From Selenomonas sp. (lineage in GTDB: Bacteria > Bacillota > Negativicutes > Selenomonadales > Selenomonadaceae): 35,143 nucleotides of DNA. The position numbers and the translations under genes are program-made. How positions within the stretch are numbered: position 1 is the first letter of the stretch; the number at the start of each line of letters is the position of its first letter. Location of the stretch: the NCBI RefSeq assembly GCF_022771645.1, contig NZ_JALFCU010000098.1, forward strand, positions 1 to 35,143, in the 5' to 3' direction. Below, one piece after another: positions 24,570 through 33,574 of this stretch. The notes under the pieces are model-generated. The model did no database searches. It was not told the origin of the DNA and saw only the letters and a list, made by a program, of their open reading frames with translations.

Positions 24570-25859
24570 TCACGCGCTTGCTTTCGCGGCCTTGTCGCTC
24601 TGGCCGAGGAGCGCTTTCGTGTGCTCCTCGACGTCGTCGGCCGTCACATCGTCGCGGCGCGCCATACCCGTGTCGATGGCGGCCTGGGCGACGGCTTTCG
24701 CGACGGCCGGGGCGACGCGCGGGTCGAACGGGCTCGCGATGACGTGGTCCTCGTCGAGCTCGTCATCGGAGACGAGGCCGGCGATGGCGTGCGCGGCCGC
24801 GATCTTCATCGCGAGGTTGATGTCCTTCGCACGGACGTCGAGCGCGCCGCGGAAGATGCCCGGGAACGCGAGCAGGTTGTTGACCTGGTTCGGGAAGTCG
24901 GAGCGGCCCGTGCAGACGACGCGCGCGCCGGCGTGCTTCGCGAGGTTCGGCAGGATCTCGGGCGTCGGGTTCGCCATGGCCATGATGACGGCGTCGCGGT
25001 TCATCGTGCGCACCATGTCCTCCGTCACGCAGCCGGCGACAGAGACGCCGATGAAGACGTCGGCGCCCTTCATGACGTCCGCGAGCGTGCCCTGCTCTTT
25101 TTCCTCGTTCGTGAGCTTCGCGATGGCATCCTTGTACGGGTTCATGCCGTACGGGCGGCCGTTGTAGATCGCGCCCTTCGAGTCGCAGAGGATGATGTGC
25201 TTCGTGCCCATGGCCTGCAGCAGGCGCGTGATGGCCTGGCCGGCCGCGCCCGCGCCGTTGACGATGACCTTCGCGTCGGAGAGCTGCTTGCCGATGAGCT
25301 TGAACGCGTTGAGGATCGCGGATGCGCAGACGATGGCCGTGCCGTGCTGGTCGTCATGGAACACGGGGATGTCGAGCTTTTCGCGCAGGCGCGTCTCGAT
25401 GTCAAAGCACTGCGGCGCCTTGATGTCTTCGAGGTTGATGCCGCCGAACGACGGCGCCATGAGCTCGACCGTGCGCACGACCTCGTCCACGTCCTGCGTG
25501 TTGAGGCAGATGGGGACGGCGTCGACGCCGGCGAAGCCCTTGAAGAGAATCGCTTTTCCCTCCATGACGGGCAGGCCCGCGCCCGCGCCAATGTTGCCGA
25601 GGCCGAGCACGGCCGTGCCGTTCGTGACGACGGCGACCATGTTGCCCTTCGTCGTGTAGTCGTAGATCATCTCCGGGTGCTTCTCGATCTCGAGGCACGG
25701 CGCGGCGACGCCCGGCGTGTACGCGAGCGTCAGGTCCTCCGCGCGCCGGAGCGGCACTTTGCTGACAATTTCGTACTTGCCCTGGCATTTTTCATGCAAG
25801 CGTAAGGCGCGCTGGTTCACGTCGATGGAACGGGTCTTCTCGGTTTTCTTCGTGCTCAT
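24570..25859 (-). CDS. NAD(P)-dependent malic enzyme, short form
   Basis: 429 residues. Decarboxylates malate to pyruvate with reduction of NAD(P), cytoplasmic. YTPGVA (47-52), INLEDIKAP (141-149) and FHDDQHGTA (167-175) carry the catalytic and metal residues, and IVNGAGAAGQAITRLL (199-214) is the dinucleotide fold. SDFPNQVNNLLAFPGIFRGAL is typical of the bacterial 400-450 residue class that lacks the phosphotransacetylase-like extension. Cofactor preference cannot be read from sequence by eye. GGAGG lies 9 nt before the ATG inside a palindrome (AAAGGAGGACTCCTTT) that could partly hide it. In a fermenter it would feed pyruvate from C4 acids or run with the hydrogenase. Confidence 0.95.
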   Translation of the reverse strand: MSTKKTEKTRSIDVNQRALRLHEKCQGKYEIVSKVPLRRAEDLTLAYTPGVAAPCLEIEKHPEMIYDYTTKGNMVAVVTNGTAVLGLGNIGAGAGLPVMEGKAILFKGFAGVDAVPICLNTQDVDEVVRTVELMAPSFGGINLEDIKAPQCFDIETRLREKLDIPVFHDDQHGTAIVCASAILNAFKLIGKQLSDAKVIVNGAGAAGQAITRLLQAMGTKHIILCDSKGAIYNGRPYGMNPYKDAIAKLTNEEKEQGTLADVMKGADVFIGVSVAGCVTEDMVRTMNRDAVIMAMANPTPEILPNLAKHAGARVVCTGRSDFPNQVNNLLAFPGIFRGALDVRAKDINLAMKIAAAHAIAGLVSDDELDEDHVIASPFDPRVAPAVAKAVAQAAIDTGMARRDDVTADDVEEHTKALLGQSDKAAKASA

Positions 25860-25940
25860 AAAGGAGTCCTCCTTTTTCTTCAGAAAAATACGAATAACTA
25901 AGAGAAATGATTGCGTTTGTAAATCTGTAACGGTGCATTC

Positions 25941-25968
25941 ATTATACGCAAGCCGCGCGGATTTGCAA
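25941..25968 (-). promoter_or_regulatory. Promoter of the malic enzyme gene
   Basis: TTGCAA (25963-25968), 16-bp spacer, TATAAT (25941-25946) on the minus strand; leader of about 75 nt. The rest of the gap up to 26032 shows no gene. Confidence 0.75.
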
Positions 25969-26032
25969 ATACCACTTTTTTATCGGGGTCATAAATTGCT
26001 TTTATTTCGAAAAAACGGCAACAACAGCAAAA

Positions 26033-26074
26033 CGCCGCCGGCGCATCCTTGGAAAACGGGATGCGCCAGCGGCG
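26033..26074 (-). terminator. Terminator of the Uma2-family gene
   Basis: A 16-bp nearly perfect inverted repeat (26033-26048 with 26059-26074, arm CGCCGCTGGCGCATCC) with a 10-nt loop, followed by TTTTGC on the minus strand. Confidence 0.8.
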
Positions 26075-26092
26075 TTGTCGCGTGGCTGTGTG

Positions 26093-26665
26093 TCAGACGT
26101 CAATCTTGTGGAAGACGTCACGCGTGTGGATGACGAGGTCGTCGTAAATGGAAACCTTGATCTCCCGATGGATTTCCGCCTGGTCTTCGGGATCCATCTT
26201 TTCGTATTCCCAATCGGGGACATCATGATAAACGTTGTCGAGCACGAGCCGCCCGTCCTGCTGGAGATAGACTTCGACGGAGCGCTCGAGCGGCGAGACG
26301 ATCCAGTATTCCCGGACACCGGCGCGGGCGTACGCTTCGAGCTTTTTCGTGCGGTCGTTCTTCGCTGTTCGCAGCGACAGCACTTCAACGACAAGGTCGG
26401 GCGCACCGTAGATGGCATCAGGTTTGATGATGTCCTTGTTGCAGACGATCATGAGGTCGGGGATGAAATGATTTTTTTCATCGAGATAGACGTCGACGCC
26501 GTCCGTAAACACTTGGCAGGGCTTGTCCCAGAGATAATTTTCAAAAATGGTCGTGAGTGTGCTGATGACACGGTTATGCTTTGGCCGCGGCCGCGGCGAC
26601 ATCATGCAGACTTTGCCGTCGATGAGCTCGATCCAAGGCGCTTCTTTGAATGCTGGTTCTCCCAT
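26093..26665 (-). CDS. Uma2 family (DUF820) PD-(D/E)xK nuclease-like protein
   Basis: 190 residues. The Uma2 family has a restriction-endonuclease-like fold; cellular role is not established. Family segments: WIELIDGKVCMMSPRPRPKH, FIPDLMIVCNKD with Asp70, PDLVVEVLS with Asp90 and Glu94, then DRTKKLEAYARAGVREYWIV with the catalytic-site Lys near 107-108. The core residues look intact. The start at 26665 follows GGAG at 8 nt; the longer frame to 26701 overlaps the promoter. Single-gene unit with its own promoter and terminator. Such genes often occur in multiple scattered copies. Confidence 0.87.
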   Translation of the reverse strand: MGEPAFKEAPWIELIDGKVCMMSPRPRPKHNRVISTLTTIFENYLWDKPCQVFTDGVDVYLDEKNHFIPDLMIVCNKDIIKPDAIYGAPDLVVEVLSLRTAKNDRTKKLEAYARAGVREYWIVSPLERSVEVYLQQDGRLVLDNVYHDVPDWEYEKMDPEDQAEIHREIKVSIYDDLVIHTRDVFHKIDV

Positions 26666-26699
26666 AAGGATCGCTCCTTCCCGTTCAGGTGTTTCTTTC

Positions 26700-26708
26700 A
26701 TTATATCA
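26700..26708 (-). promoter_or_regulatory. Extended -10 promoter of the Uma2-family gene
   Basis: TGA followed by TATAAT on the minus strand, 35 bases before the ATG at 26665; no clear -35. Confidence 0.6.
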
Positions 26709-26720
26709 TGACTCCACGAA

Positions 26721-26746
26721 AAAAGCTCCCTGCATGGGAGCTTTTT
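26721..26746 (-). terminator. Terminator of the hyd operon
   Basis: AAAAGCTCCC-TGCAT-GGGAGCTTTTT hairpin 18 bases past the hydA stop, with T runs on both strands. Confidence 0.85.
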
Positions 26747-26763
26747 CGTTTTGGGAATGCGAC

Positions 26764-28504
26764 TCAGAACTCGTATGCCGGCTTCACGGCGTCGTAGGTC
26801 GTGTGGAGGAGGTGGTGCGCCGCCTCGCTGAGCGGGGCGCCGAGGTGGTCGGCGTAGAGTTTCTTGATCACGGGGTTCTCGTGGGATTTGCGGCGAGGGA
26901 GATGTTTGTCGATGTCGTAGATGGCGCGGATGCGCTCGCGCGTGATGGCGCGCGTCGTGCCGATGGGCTGGCCGCCGCCGCCAACGCAGCCGCCGGGGCA
27001 GGCCATGACTTCGATGAAGTCGTAGGGGCTCGTGCCCTTCTCGACGTCTTTCATCAGCGTCTCGGCGTTGCGCAGCGTGTGCGCGACGGCGACGCGGACC
27101 TGGCGGTCGCCGAGGTCCACGGTCGCTTCCTTGATGCCTTCCATGCCGCGGATGTCCTCGAAGTCAATCTTCTCGAGCGTCTTTCCCGTGGCTTTTTCGT
27201 AGACGGTGCGGAGCGCCGCCTCCATGACGCCGCCCGTCGCGCCGAAGATCGCGCCCGCGCCCGTCGCTTCGCCGAGCGGGCTGTCGAAGTCGCTCTCCGG
27301 CAGGTCGTTGAACGTCAAACCTACAGATTTTATGAGCTTGATGAGCTCGCGCGTCGTGAGGACGTAGTCGACGTCGTGGCCGTCCTTCGTCATCTGCGCG
27401 CGCTCGATCTCGGCTTTCTTCGCCGTGCACGGCATGATGGCGACGGTGACGACGTCCTCGGGCGCGACGCCCGCGAGCTGCGGGTAGATGTGCTTCGCGA
27501 CCGCGCCGAACATCATCATCGGCGATTTCGCGCTGGAGAGATGCGCGAGCTGGCCGCCGTGCTCCTTTTCCATGTACGTGACCCAGGCCGGGCAGCACGA
27601 TGTCATCATCGGCAGGACGCCGCCGTGCTGCACGCGGTCGAGGAACTCCATGCCCTCTTCCATGATCGTGAGGTCGGCGCCGAAATTCGTATCAAAGACT
27701 TTCGTAAAACCGAGCATCTTGAGCGCCGTGACCATCTGGCCGGTCGCGATCGCCCCGGGCGGCAGGCCGAACGCGTCGCCGAGCGCCACGCGGACGGCCG
27801 GCGCGACCTGGCAGATGACGTGCTTCTTGCCGCTCTGGATGGCCCAGAGGACTTTCGCCGTCGCGTCGCGCTCGACGATGGCGCCCGTCGGGCAGACGGC
27901 GCTGCACTGGCCGCAGAGCACGCAATCCGTCGCCTCCATCGGCTTGTTGTAGGCCGTCGTGACGACGATGTCGCTGCTGCGATGCGCGTACGTCAGCGCA
28001 GCGATGCCCTGGACGTCTTTGCAGGCGCGGATGCAGCGGCCGCAGCGGATGCATTTCGACGGATCGCGGATGATCGAGGGATTCGTCATGATGCGCGGCT
28101 CTTGCTTCACGATGGATGGGAGCGGCGAGCGCAGGATGTTGAAGCGGCTGCAGAGGCGCTGCAGGTCGCAGTTCTGGTTGCGCGGGCACGACAGGCAGTC
28201 GCGGTTGTGGTTCGCGAGCATGAGCTGGAGGATGGCGACCTGCGTGCTGCGCACAATCGGCGTGTCCGTGTGGACCTCCATGCCCTCCCAGACCTCGGTC
28301 GAGCACGCGGCATAGAGGCGGCGGCGGCCGATGACCTCGACGGAGCAGAGGCGGCAATGCGCCTTGATGCGCTGGTCTTCATGGAAGCAGAGGTGCGGGA
28401 TGTCGATGTGCGCCTGCTGTGCCGCCTGGAGGATCTTCGTGCCCTTCGGCACGGTCACGGGGATATGATTGATGGTCAGGTGCACCATCGGCACTTCTTT
28501 CGTT

Positions 28505-28512
<8 letters not shown>
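26764..28512 (-). CDS. hydA: [FeFe]-hydrogenase catalytic subunit HydA (HndD-like)
   Basis: 582 residues, cytoplasmic, makes or consumes H2. An N-terminal [2Fe-2S] domain has Cys42, 53, 56 and 70. A His-Cys3 cluster site has His102, Cys106, 109 and 115. Two [4Fe-4S] sites are Cys154/157/160/164 and Cys197/200/203/207. The H-cluster motifs are TSCCPAW (304-310), MPCTAKK (360-366) and MACPGGCVGGGGQP (503-516). The C-terminus has the small-subunit-like tail. This is the domain layout of the trimeric NAD-linked (group A3) enzymes. The start at 28512 follows GGAGG at 8 nt and overlaps hydB by 8 bases. The H-cluster maturases HydEFG are not in the window. Confidence 0.96.
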
Positions 28513-29767
<1,255 letters not shown>

Positions 29768-29781
29768 GTGCGCGCCTCCCT

Positions 29782-30276
29782 TCAGCGCAGGCTGCGGAGG
29801 AGGGCTGTGATCTTTTCCTCCGTGTCCAAGTGATCGTAGACGTGGCCGTTGATGCGCACGGCGGGCGCGCGGTCGCACGCGCCGAAGCACGTGATGCGCT
29901 CGAGCGTGAAACGGCCGTCATACGTCGTCTCGCCGTAATCGATGCCGAGCAGGCGCTTCAGCGTCTCCGCAAGCTGCTCGCTGTCATTCACGCGGCACGC
30001 GATCGAGCCGCAGACCTGGATCGGATACCGCGCGCGCGGCTTGTCCGACAATTGGTCGTAAAAGCACAGGATGTCAAAGACGTTCGTCACGCGCATCGCG
30101 AGCTTTTCCGCGACGTAATACGCCGTCGGCTCCGGCACGTAATGCAGCGGCTCGAGATCCTGCACCTCGAGGAGGATGCCGACGATCTGCGTCGGGTCGT
30201 AGTCATGCGACTCGAGGATGAGGTCGATCTTCGCCATCTGGTCCGGCGAGAGCGGATGCTCCGTGGGTGTAATCAT
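29782..30276 (-). CDS. hydC: HydC, NuoE-like [2Fe-2S] subunit of the hydrogenase
   Basis: 164 residues, thioredoxin-like ferredoxin subunit that links the flavin subunit to HydA. Ligands are Cys89 and Cys94 in VCGSIACRV and Cys130 and Cys134 in TCFGACDRAP, the complete NuoE pattern. HYVPEPTAYYVAEKL and VFDILCFYDQLS match the helical N-terminal part. GGGAGG lies 7 nt before the ATG at 30276. First gene of hydC-hydB-hydA, 14 bases upstream of hydB. Confidence 0.94.
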   Translation of the reverse strand: MITPTEHPLSPDQMAKIDLILESHDYDPTQIVGILLEVQDLEPLHYVPEPTAYYVAEKLAMRVTNVFDILCFYDQLSDKPRARYPIQVCGSIACRVNDSEQLAETLKRLLGIDYGETTYDGRFTLERITCFGACDRAPAVRINGHVYDHLDTEEKITALLRSLR

Positions 30277-30327
30277 GTGGAAGCCTCCCAAAATACACGG
30301 TGAACGAAATTGTTCTTGTTTCCCTTC

Positions 30328-30333
30328 ATTATA
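30328..30333 (-). promoter_or_regulatory. Probable -10 box of the hyd operon
   Basis: A consensus TATAAT on the minus strand about 52 bases before the hydC start. No good -35 box was found at 16-18 bp. Confidence 0.45.
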
Positions 30334-30415
30334 ATGGCTTTTCGACGAAAATGGGAGGTCATGCGAAAAATTTTATCGGTGCGGGAAAAAGGGAACGCAG
30401 TCCACACGCGCAAAG

Positions 30416-30459
30416 AAAAAGCGGCGATGACTTGCGAAAAATATGCAAATCATCGCCGC
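30416..30459 (-). terminator. Terminator after the HigA relic
   Basis: Minus strand GCGGCGATGA / TCATCGCCGC (30421-30430 with 30450-30459), extended inward by TTGC/GCAA, followed by five T residues (30420-30416). Confidence 0.8.
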
Positions 30460-30475
30460 AGAACGTATGCAGAAG

Positions 30476-30673
30476 TCACATTTGATATTTTGGATGTAGT
30501 ACGAAGCCGGAAGGAAACGGAGCACCGCTTGTCGGAGCGTTTACTGTTTTTGCGCGCTTGATTTCCAGCATCTTTTCGTCATAACTTCGTTGCAGGTTCA
30601 TCCATGTGCCGATGGAGACACCTGTCACGCGGGCAAGCTTTTTCGCAAAAAACAAGATGTAGAGCAAACTCAC
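30476..30673 (-). pseudogene. C-terminal relic of a HigA-type antitoxin
   Basis: 65 codons, possible GTG start, with a TGA two codons upstream. FFAKKLARVTGVSIGTWMNL then QRSYDEKMLEIKRAK matches the end of the XRE domain and the tail of HigA antitoxins (pattern RLA-GTS-WLNLQ-YDL). The helix-turn-helix recognition part and the HigB toxin are missing. The downstream terminator is still intact. The frame ends in a Pro-rich stretch of unknown origin. Similarity judged by eye. Confidence 0.6.
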
Positions 30674-30713
30674 ATATCAAACTACAAAATATTGGAGCGA
30701 TAACCGCCTGTCC

Positions 30714-30742
30714 TTTACAGGGTTACAGAAGTGTGATATACT
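30714..30742 (+). promoter_or_regulatory. Promoter of the 79-residue gene
   Basis: TTTACA (30714-30719), 17-bp spacer, TATACT (30737-30742) preceded by TGA, an extended -10. About 60 bases before the ATG. In the 30277-30801 stretch nothing else beyond the hyd -10, the relic and its terminator was recognised. Confidence 0.75.
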
Positions 30743-30801
30743 GTACTCGCCGCAAGGTGATTCGTAAATAACACACGACCAGGAAGGGACGGGGATTATT
30801 T

Positions 30802-31041
30802 ATGGCAATCAAGACTGTGGAAATGGACCGGCGGGACAGCGCAAGCTACCGCAAGCTCCTGAAGCGCGGCGGCTTCCTCTCTGCAAGCTACCTCTCGGGC
30901 AGCGGGCTCGACGCGGCCGCGCTGAAGAAGCTCGCGCAGCAGGGCAAGCTCGACGCCGTCCGGTGCGCGATCGGCAAATCCATCCGTTGGTACTATCGCG
31001 AACAGCAAGCAGAGCTCGCACATCTGCGCGGCGAAGTGTGA
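30802..31041 (+). CDS. Small protein of unknown function, possible winged-helix fold
   Basis: 79 residues, basic in the middle. GFLSASYLSGSGLDAAALKK, then LAQQGKLDAVRCAIGKSIRW, then YYREQQAEL looks like a small helix-turn-helix or MerR-like DNA-binding unit (helix, helix, then a strand ending in an aromatic WYYR), but no family was recognised. No membrane segment or signal peptide. It has a strong promoter of its own and a purine-rich GGGACGGGG ribosome-binding region. GC content and codon use match the surrounding chromosome, and plus-strand coding with a good promoter supports it as real. Confidence 0.6.
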   Translation: MAIKTVEMDRRDSASYRKLLKRGGFLSASYLSGSGLDAAALKKLAQQGKLDAVRCAIGKSIRWYYREQQAELAHLRGEV

Positions 31042-31230
31042 GGCGTGGACGCCTGCACACTTTCAACAAGGGGAAAGAACATCAGAATCGGTGACAAACG
31101 TCAGCCGGTTCTCTTTTTTTGCGCAAAAATTCATGGACGCGGGCATTTCGCGGCAGGAACTTTGCGGCGGGCGTTGAACTATTGTTTCAGGGAAAAGCGC
31201 ACCGGCCGGGGGAAACGGTGCGGACGAAAT

Positions 31231-31312
31231 GATGTGCGCCGTGCGGCGCATCCTCATAAAAACCACAGGGTTCTGGGACATCCTGCAATTTTCAGGAAAA
31301 TCTCAGAACCCT
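31231..31312 (+). other. Two hairpins in a 318-bp intergenic region
   Basis: GATGTGCGCC-GTGC-GGCGCATC (31231-31252, one unpaired T) and AGGGTTCTG / CAGAACCCT (31267-31275 with 31304-31312), the latter with a nested CCTG/CAGG. Neither has a strong T run (CTCATAAAA and TTTGC follow). They could end transcription of the 79-residue gene or form a structured leader for the 91-residue gene. The remaining part of 31042-31359 holds no gene I can support. Confidence 0.5.
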
Positions 31313-31359
31313 TTGCTAGAATCGAAACATCAAAAAGTCAAAACGAAAGGATGAACACC

Positions 31360-31635
31360 ATGTCCCAACGCATGACCATGGACGAAGTGAGGAGCGAATA
31401 CGGCGAGCCGCTCATCCGCCTCGATGTCCACGCGACGCGCTCCGAGCTCCTGCGGCTCCGCGAGCAGCTCATCGCCATCCGCGACATGTCGAACGCGAGC
31501 GAGCAAGGCTACCTCGACATCGACTGCAAGCTCTACATCGACGTCGACGACATCGACCGCTACCTCGATGGCACGCGCGACACCGTCGGCGAGATCTACG
31601 CCTTCCCGGAAGACATCAAATCATATAAGGAATGA
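31360..31635 (+). CDS. Small acidic protein of unknown function
   Basis: 91 residues, acidic C-terminal half (GYLDIDCKLYIDVDDIDRYL). MDEVRSEYGEPLIRLDVHAT and a helical SELLRLREQLIAIRDMSN precede it. No signal peptide or membrane segment. The ATG at 31360 follows AAAGGA at 8 nt; an ATG at 31351 is too close to that site, and a longer open frame from 31045 crosses the hairpins. No family recognised. Confidence 0.6.
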   Translation: MSQRMTMDEVRSEYGEPLIRLDVHATRSELLRLREQLIAIRDMSNASEQGYLDIDCKLYIDVDDIDRYLDGTRDTVGEIYAFPEDIKSYKE

Positions 31636-31683
31636 CGTAAGGATTTGCAAGATGTTACGCTCTATTGCCAAGCGTTGCAATTA

Positions 31684-31750
31684 CAGCAGCCTCTCCCTCC
31701 GGGAGAGGTGGCGCGCGCAGCGCGACGGAGCGGGTGTCGAAGGTACGACG
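31684..31750. repeat. Dispersed repeat, single-arm copy
   Basis: CAGCCTCTCCCTCCGGGAGA hairpin, GCGCGCGCAGCGCG palindrome, then GGGTGTCGAAGGTACGACG. Same module order as the left arms at 9366 and 32530 and, inverted, at 2522. Lies between the 91-residue gene and the exported protein gene. Confidence 0.8.
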
Positions 31751-31804
31751 CAACTATGTGATTTATCTTTTCATCGAAGAAAGATTTTCCAACTGGAGGA
31801 GTCT

Positions 31805-32509
31805 ATGAAACCCAACAAACTTTTATCCGTCATCCTGGCGGGCGCGCTCTTTGCCTTCACGCCGGCGGTTGACTTCACTGCGGTGACGGTTTCCCCGTCC
31901 ATCGCCTACGCCGCGAAAGGCGGCGCGCGCCTCGCGCCGTCGGCGCCGAAAATCGCGCCGAAGCCGTCCGCACCGAAAGCCACGAGCCCTGACACGCACA
32001 AGTCCGTCTCCGGCAACGGCGGCAGCTACGCGCCGTCGAAGAGCGCGAAAGACCTCGGCAAAGACGCGCCGAGCGCGAACAGCAAGTCGAACGCGAACGC
32101 CAACGCGGCCGCAGGCACGACACCGTCCACGAGCCGCCTCGGCAGCGTCCTGCGCGGCGTCGGCCTGCTCGCCGGCGGCATGTTCCTCGGCTCGATGCTC
32201 GGGAGTCTCCTCGGCTTCGGCGGCGGCTTCATGAGCGACCTGCTCGGCCTCCTCATGAACGTCGTGCTCTTCGCAGCCGCGTTCCTCGCGATCCGCTGGC
32301 TCCTCAGCCGCTTCCTCGGGCGGAAAAATAGCAACAGCAACACGCAAAACAACTGGCAGCAGCCGACGTGGAATCACACGCAGCAAACGAGAACGACGAG
32401 CGCGCCGCTCCACACCATCGACGTGACGCCGACGGAAAGCCATAGCACAGGCAGTGGCGTAAATGGCAGTGACGCCAAAAATATCGCCAACAAATATCGT
32501 AACTTGTAA
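31805..32509 (+). CDS. Exported membrane protein like the N-terminal half of Tim44-like proteins
   Basis: 234 residues. A signal peptide (1-36) ends SIAYA. A Pro/Lys/Ser/Asn-rich disordered part (37-105) follows, then a Gly-rich hydrophobic block (about 112-170: VGLLAGGMFLGSMLGSLLGF, then LLMNVVLFAAAFLAIRWLLS) with one or two membrane segments, then basic RFLGRK and an Asn/Gln/Thr-rich tail. Bacterial Tim44-like (COG4395) proteins have this order but continue into a folded Tim44 domain that is absent here. GGAGGA lies 4 nt before the ATG. Function unknown; the similarity is one of architecture and composition. Confidence 0.7.
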   Translation: MKPNKLLSVILAGALFAFTPAVDFTAVTVSPSIAYAAKGGARLAPSAPKIAPKPSAPKATSPDTHKSVSGNGGSYAPSKSAKDLGKDAPSANSKSNANANAAAGTTPSTSRLGSVLRGVGLLAGGMFLGSMLGSLLGFGGGFMSDLLGLLMNVVLFAAAFLAIRWLLSRFLGRKNSNSNTQNNWQQPTWNHTQQTRTTSAPLHTIDVTPTESHSTGSGVNGSDAKNIANKYRNL

Positions 32510-32529
32510 CTGCCAAACGTCCCTTATTC

Positions 32530-32780
32530 AGCAGCCTTCCCCTCCGGGGAAGGTGGCACGCGAAGCGTGACGGAAAGGGTGTCGAAGGTAGGGAGTAACT
32601 GATACTTTAGAAATTTTTGTCGAAGAGGGAATGTACCTTCGATGAATCTTCCTCAAGAATTGTAGCTGCCTACCTTCGCCACCCGCTCCACCGCTTCGCG
32701 GTCCCCCTTCTACCTAAAGGACAAAGCGACCGCATAGGCGCTAAAGCGCCTTGCGTCTGCTTTTCCCGGAGGGAGAGGCT
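32530..32780. repeat. Dispersed repeat, longest copy (about 250 bp)
   Basis: Left arm: CCTTCCCCTCCGGGGAAGG hairpin, CACGCGAAGCGTG, GGGTGTCGAAGGTAGGGAG. Centre: TTTGTCGAAGAGGGAATG and TACCTTCGA. Right arm: CTACCTTCGCCACCCGCTCC, ACCGCTTCGCGGT, then the TCTACCTAAAGGA / GGCGCTAAAGCGCC module shared with 2056-2131, ending in GGGAGAGGCT. It fills most of the 329-bp gap before gmhA. Confidence 0.85.
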
Positions 32781-32838
32781 CCTCATGAAGCTGCGGTCGC
32801 AGCTGGCCGTTTCTTGGAGAATCTAGAAAGGACTTTAT

Positions 32839-33489
32839 ATGAAAGCCTCTACCCATAATGCTATCACCACATTGATTTCCCGTTCCCCCGTCCTCGCCCC
32901 GTGCGAGCCGGACCTCACAGCCGCCGTCGAAGCGCTGATCGCGACGTACGAGCACCATGGCAAGCTCATCGCCTGCGGCAACGGCGGCAGCGCGGCCGAT
33001 GCCGAGCACATCGTCGGCGAGCTCATGAAAGGCTTTTTGCTGCCGCGCAAGCTCGGCGCGGACTGGCAGGCGAAATTCGAAGCCGCCTGCCCCGCGAGCG
33101 CCGACTATTTCCTGAAAAACCTCCAGGGCACGCTCCCCGCGATCTCGCTCGTCAACGCCGTCGCGCTCGGCACGGCCTTCGCGAACGATCAGGCGCCCGA
33201 CCTCGTCTTTGCGCAGCAGGTGCTCGGCATGGGCAACGAAAACGACACGCTCCTCGCCATCTCGACGTCCGGCAACTCGACGAACGTCCTCTACGCGCTC
33301 GACATGGCACGCGCGAAAGGTATGAGGACCATCGCGCTCACCGGCCGCTCGGGCGGCAAAATCGCCTCCGAGCATCGCGCCGACATCACGATCCGCGTGC
33401 CGGAGGACGAGACGTACAAGATCCAGGAGCTCCACCTCCCCGTCTACCACATGCTCTGCATCGCCGTGGAGCAAGAATTTTTCGGCTGA
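32839..33489 (+). CDS. gmhA: GmhA-like phosphoheptose isomerase (SIS domain)
   Basis: 216 residues. Converts sedoheptulose 7-phosphate to D-glycero-D-manno-heptose 7-phosphate, first step to the heptose of LPS core. ACGNGGSAADAEHIVGELMK (45-64) is the GmhA signature with Glu61 in the catalytic position; ISTSGNSTNV (141-150) is the SIS phosphate loop; YKIQELHLPVYHML carries Gln-Glu-x-His with His199, the second catalytic residue. An insert (about 68-100) makes it somewhat longer than the 190-residue E. coli enzyme. AAAGGA lies 6 nt before the ATG. It stands alone, between a repeat element and a terminator. Another sugar-phosphate isomerase of the SIS family is possible. Confidence 0.8.
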   Translation: MKASTHNAITTLISRSPVLAPCEPDLTAAVEALIATYEHHGKLIACGNGGSAADAEHIVGELMKGFLLPRKLGADWQAKFEAACPASADYFLKNLQGTLPAISLVNAVALGTAFANDQAPDLVFAQQVLGMGNENDTLLAISTSGNSTNVLYALDMARAKGMRTIALTGRSGGKIASEHRADITIRVPEDETYKIQELHLPVYHMLCIAVEQEFFG

Positions 33490-33538
33490 AAAAAAAGCCG
33501 CAAGTACATGGCTTGCGACTTGAATCATAGAATATCAA

Positions 33539-33568
33539 AGGCTGCTCGATGGTTCGAGCGGCCTTTTT
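33539..33568 (+). terminator. Terminator of gmhA
   Basis: AGGCTGCTCGA-TGGT-TCGAGCGGCCT hairpin (33539-33564) followed by five T residues. A second hairpin (CGCAAG/CTTGCG, near 33499-33518) lies between it and the gmhA stop. hsdS ends six bases away on the other strand. Confidence 0.85.
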
Positions 33569-33574
33569 CGTGTC

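Noticed and set aside
30300..30561. Two small overlapping plus-strand frames (61 and 83 codons) opposite the hyd promoter and terminator
   Set aside because: They run through the hairpin and the HigA relic antisense, show no family resemblance and lack a convincing ribosome-binding site.
31684..32780. Possible CRISPR-like array from the repeated palindromes
   Set aside because: The repeats are few, unevenly spaced, in both orientations and differ in length; no spacers of constant size and no cas genes.
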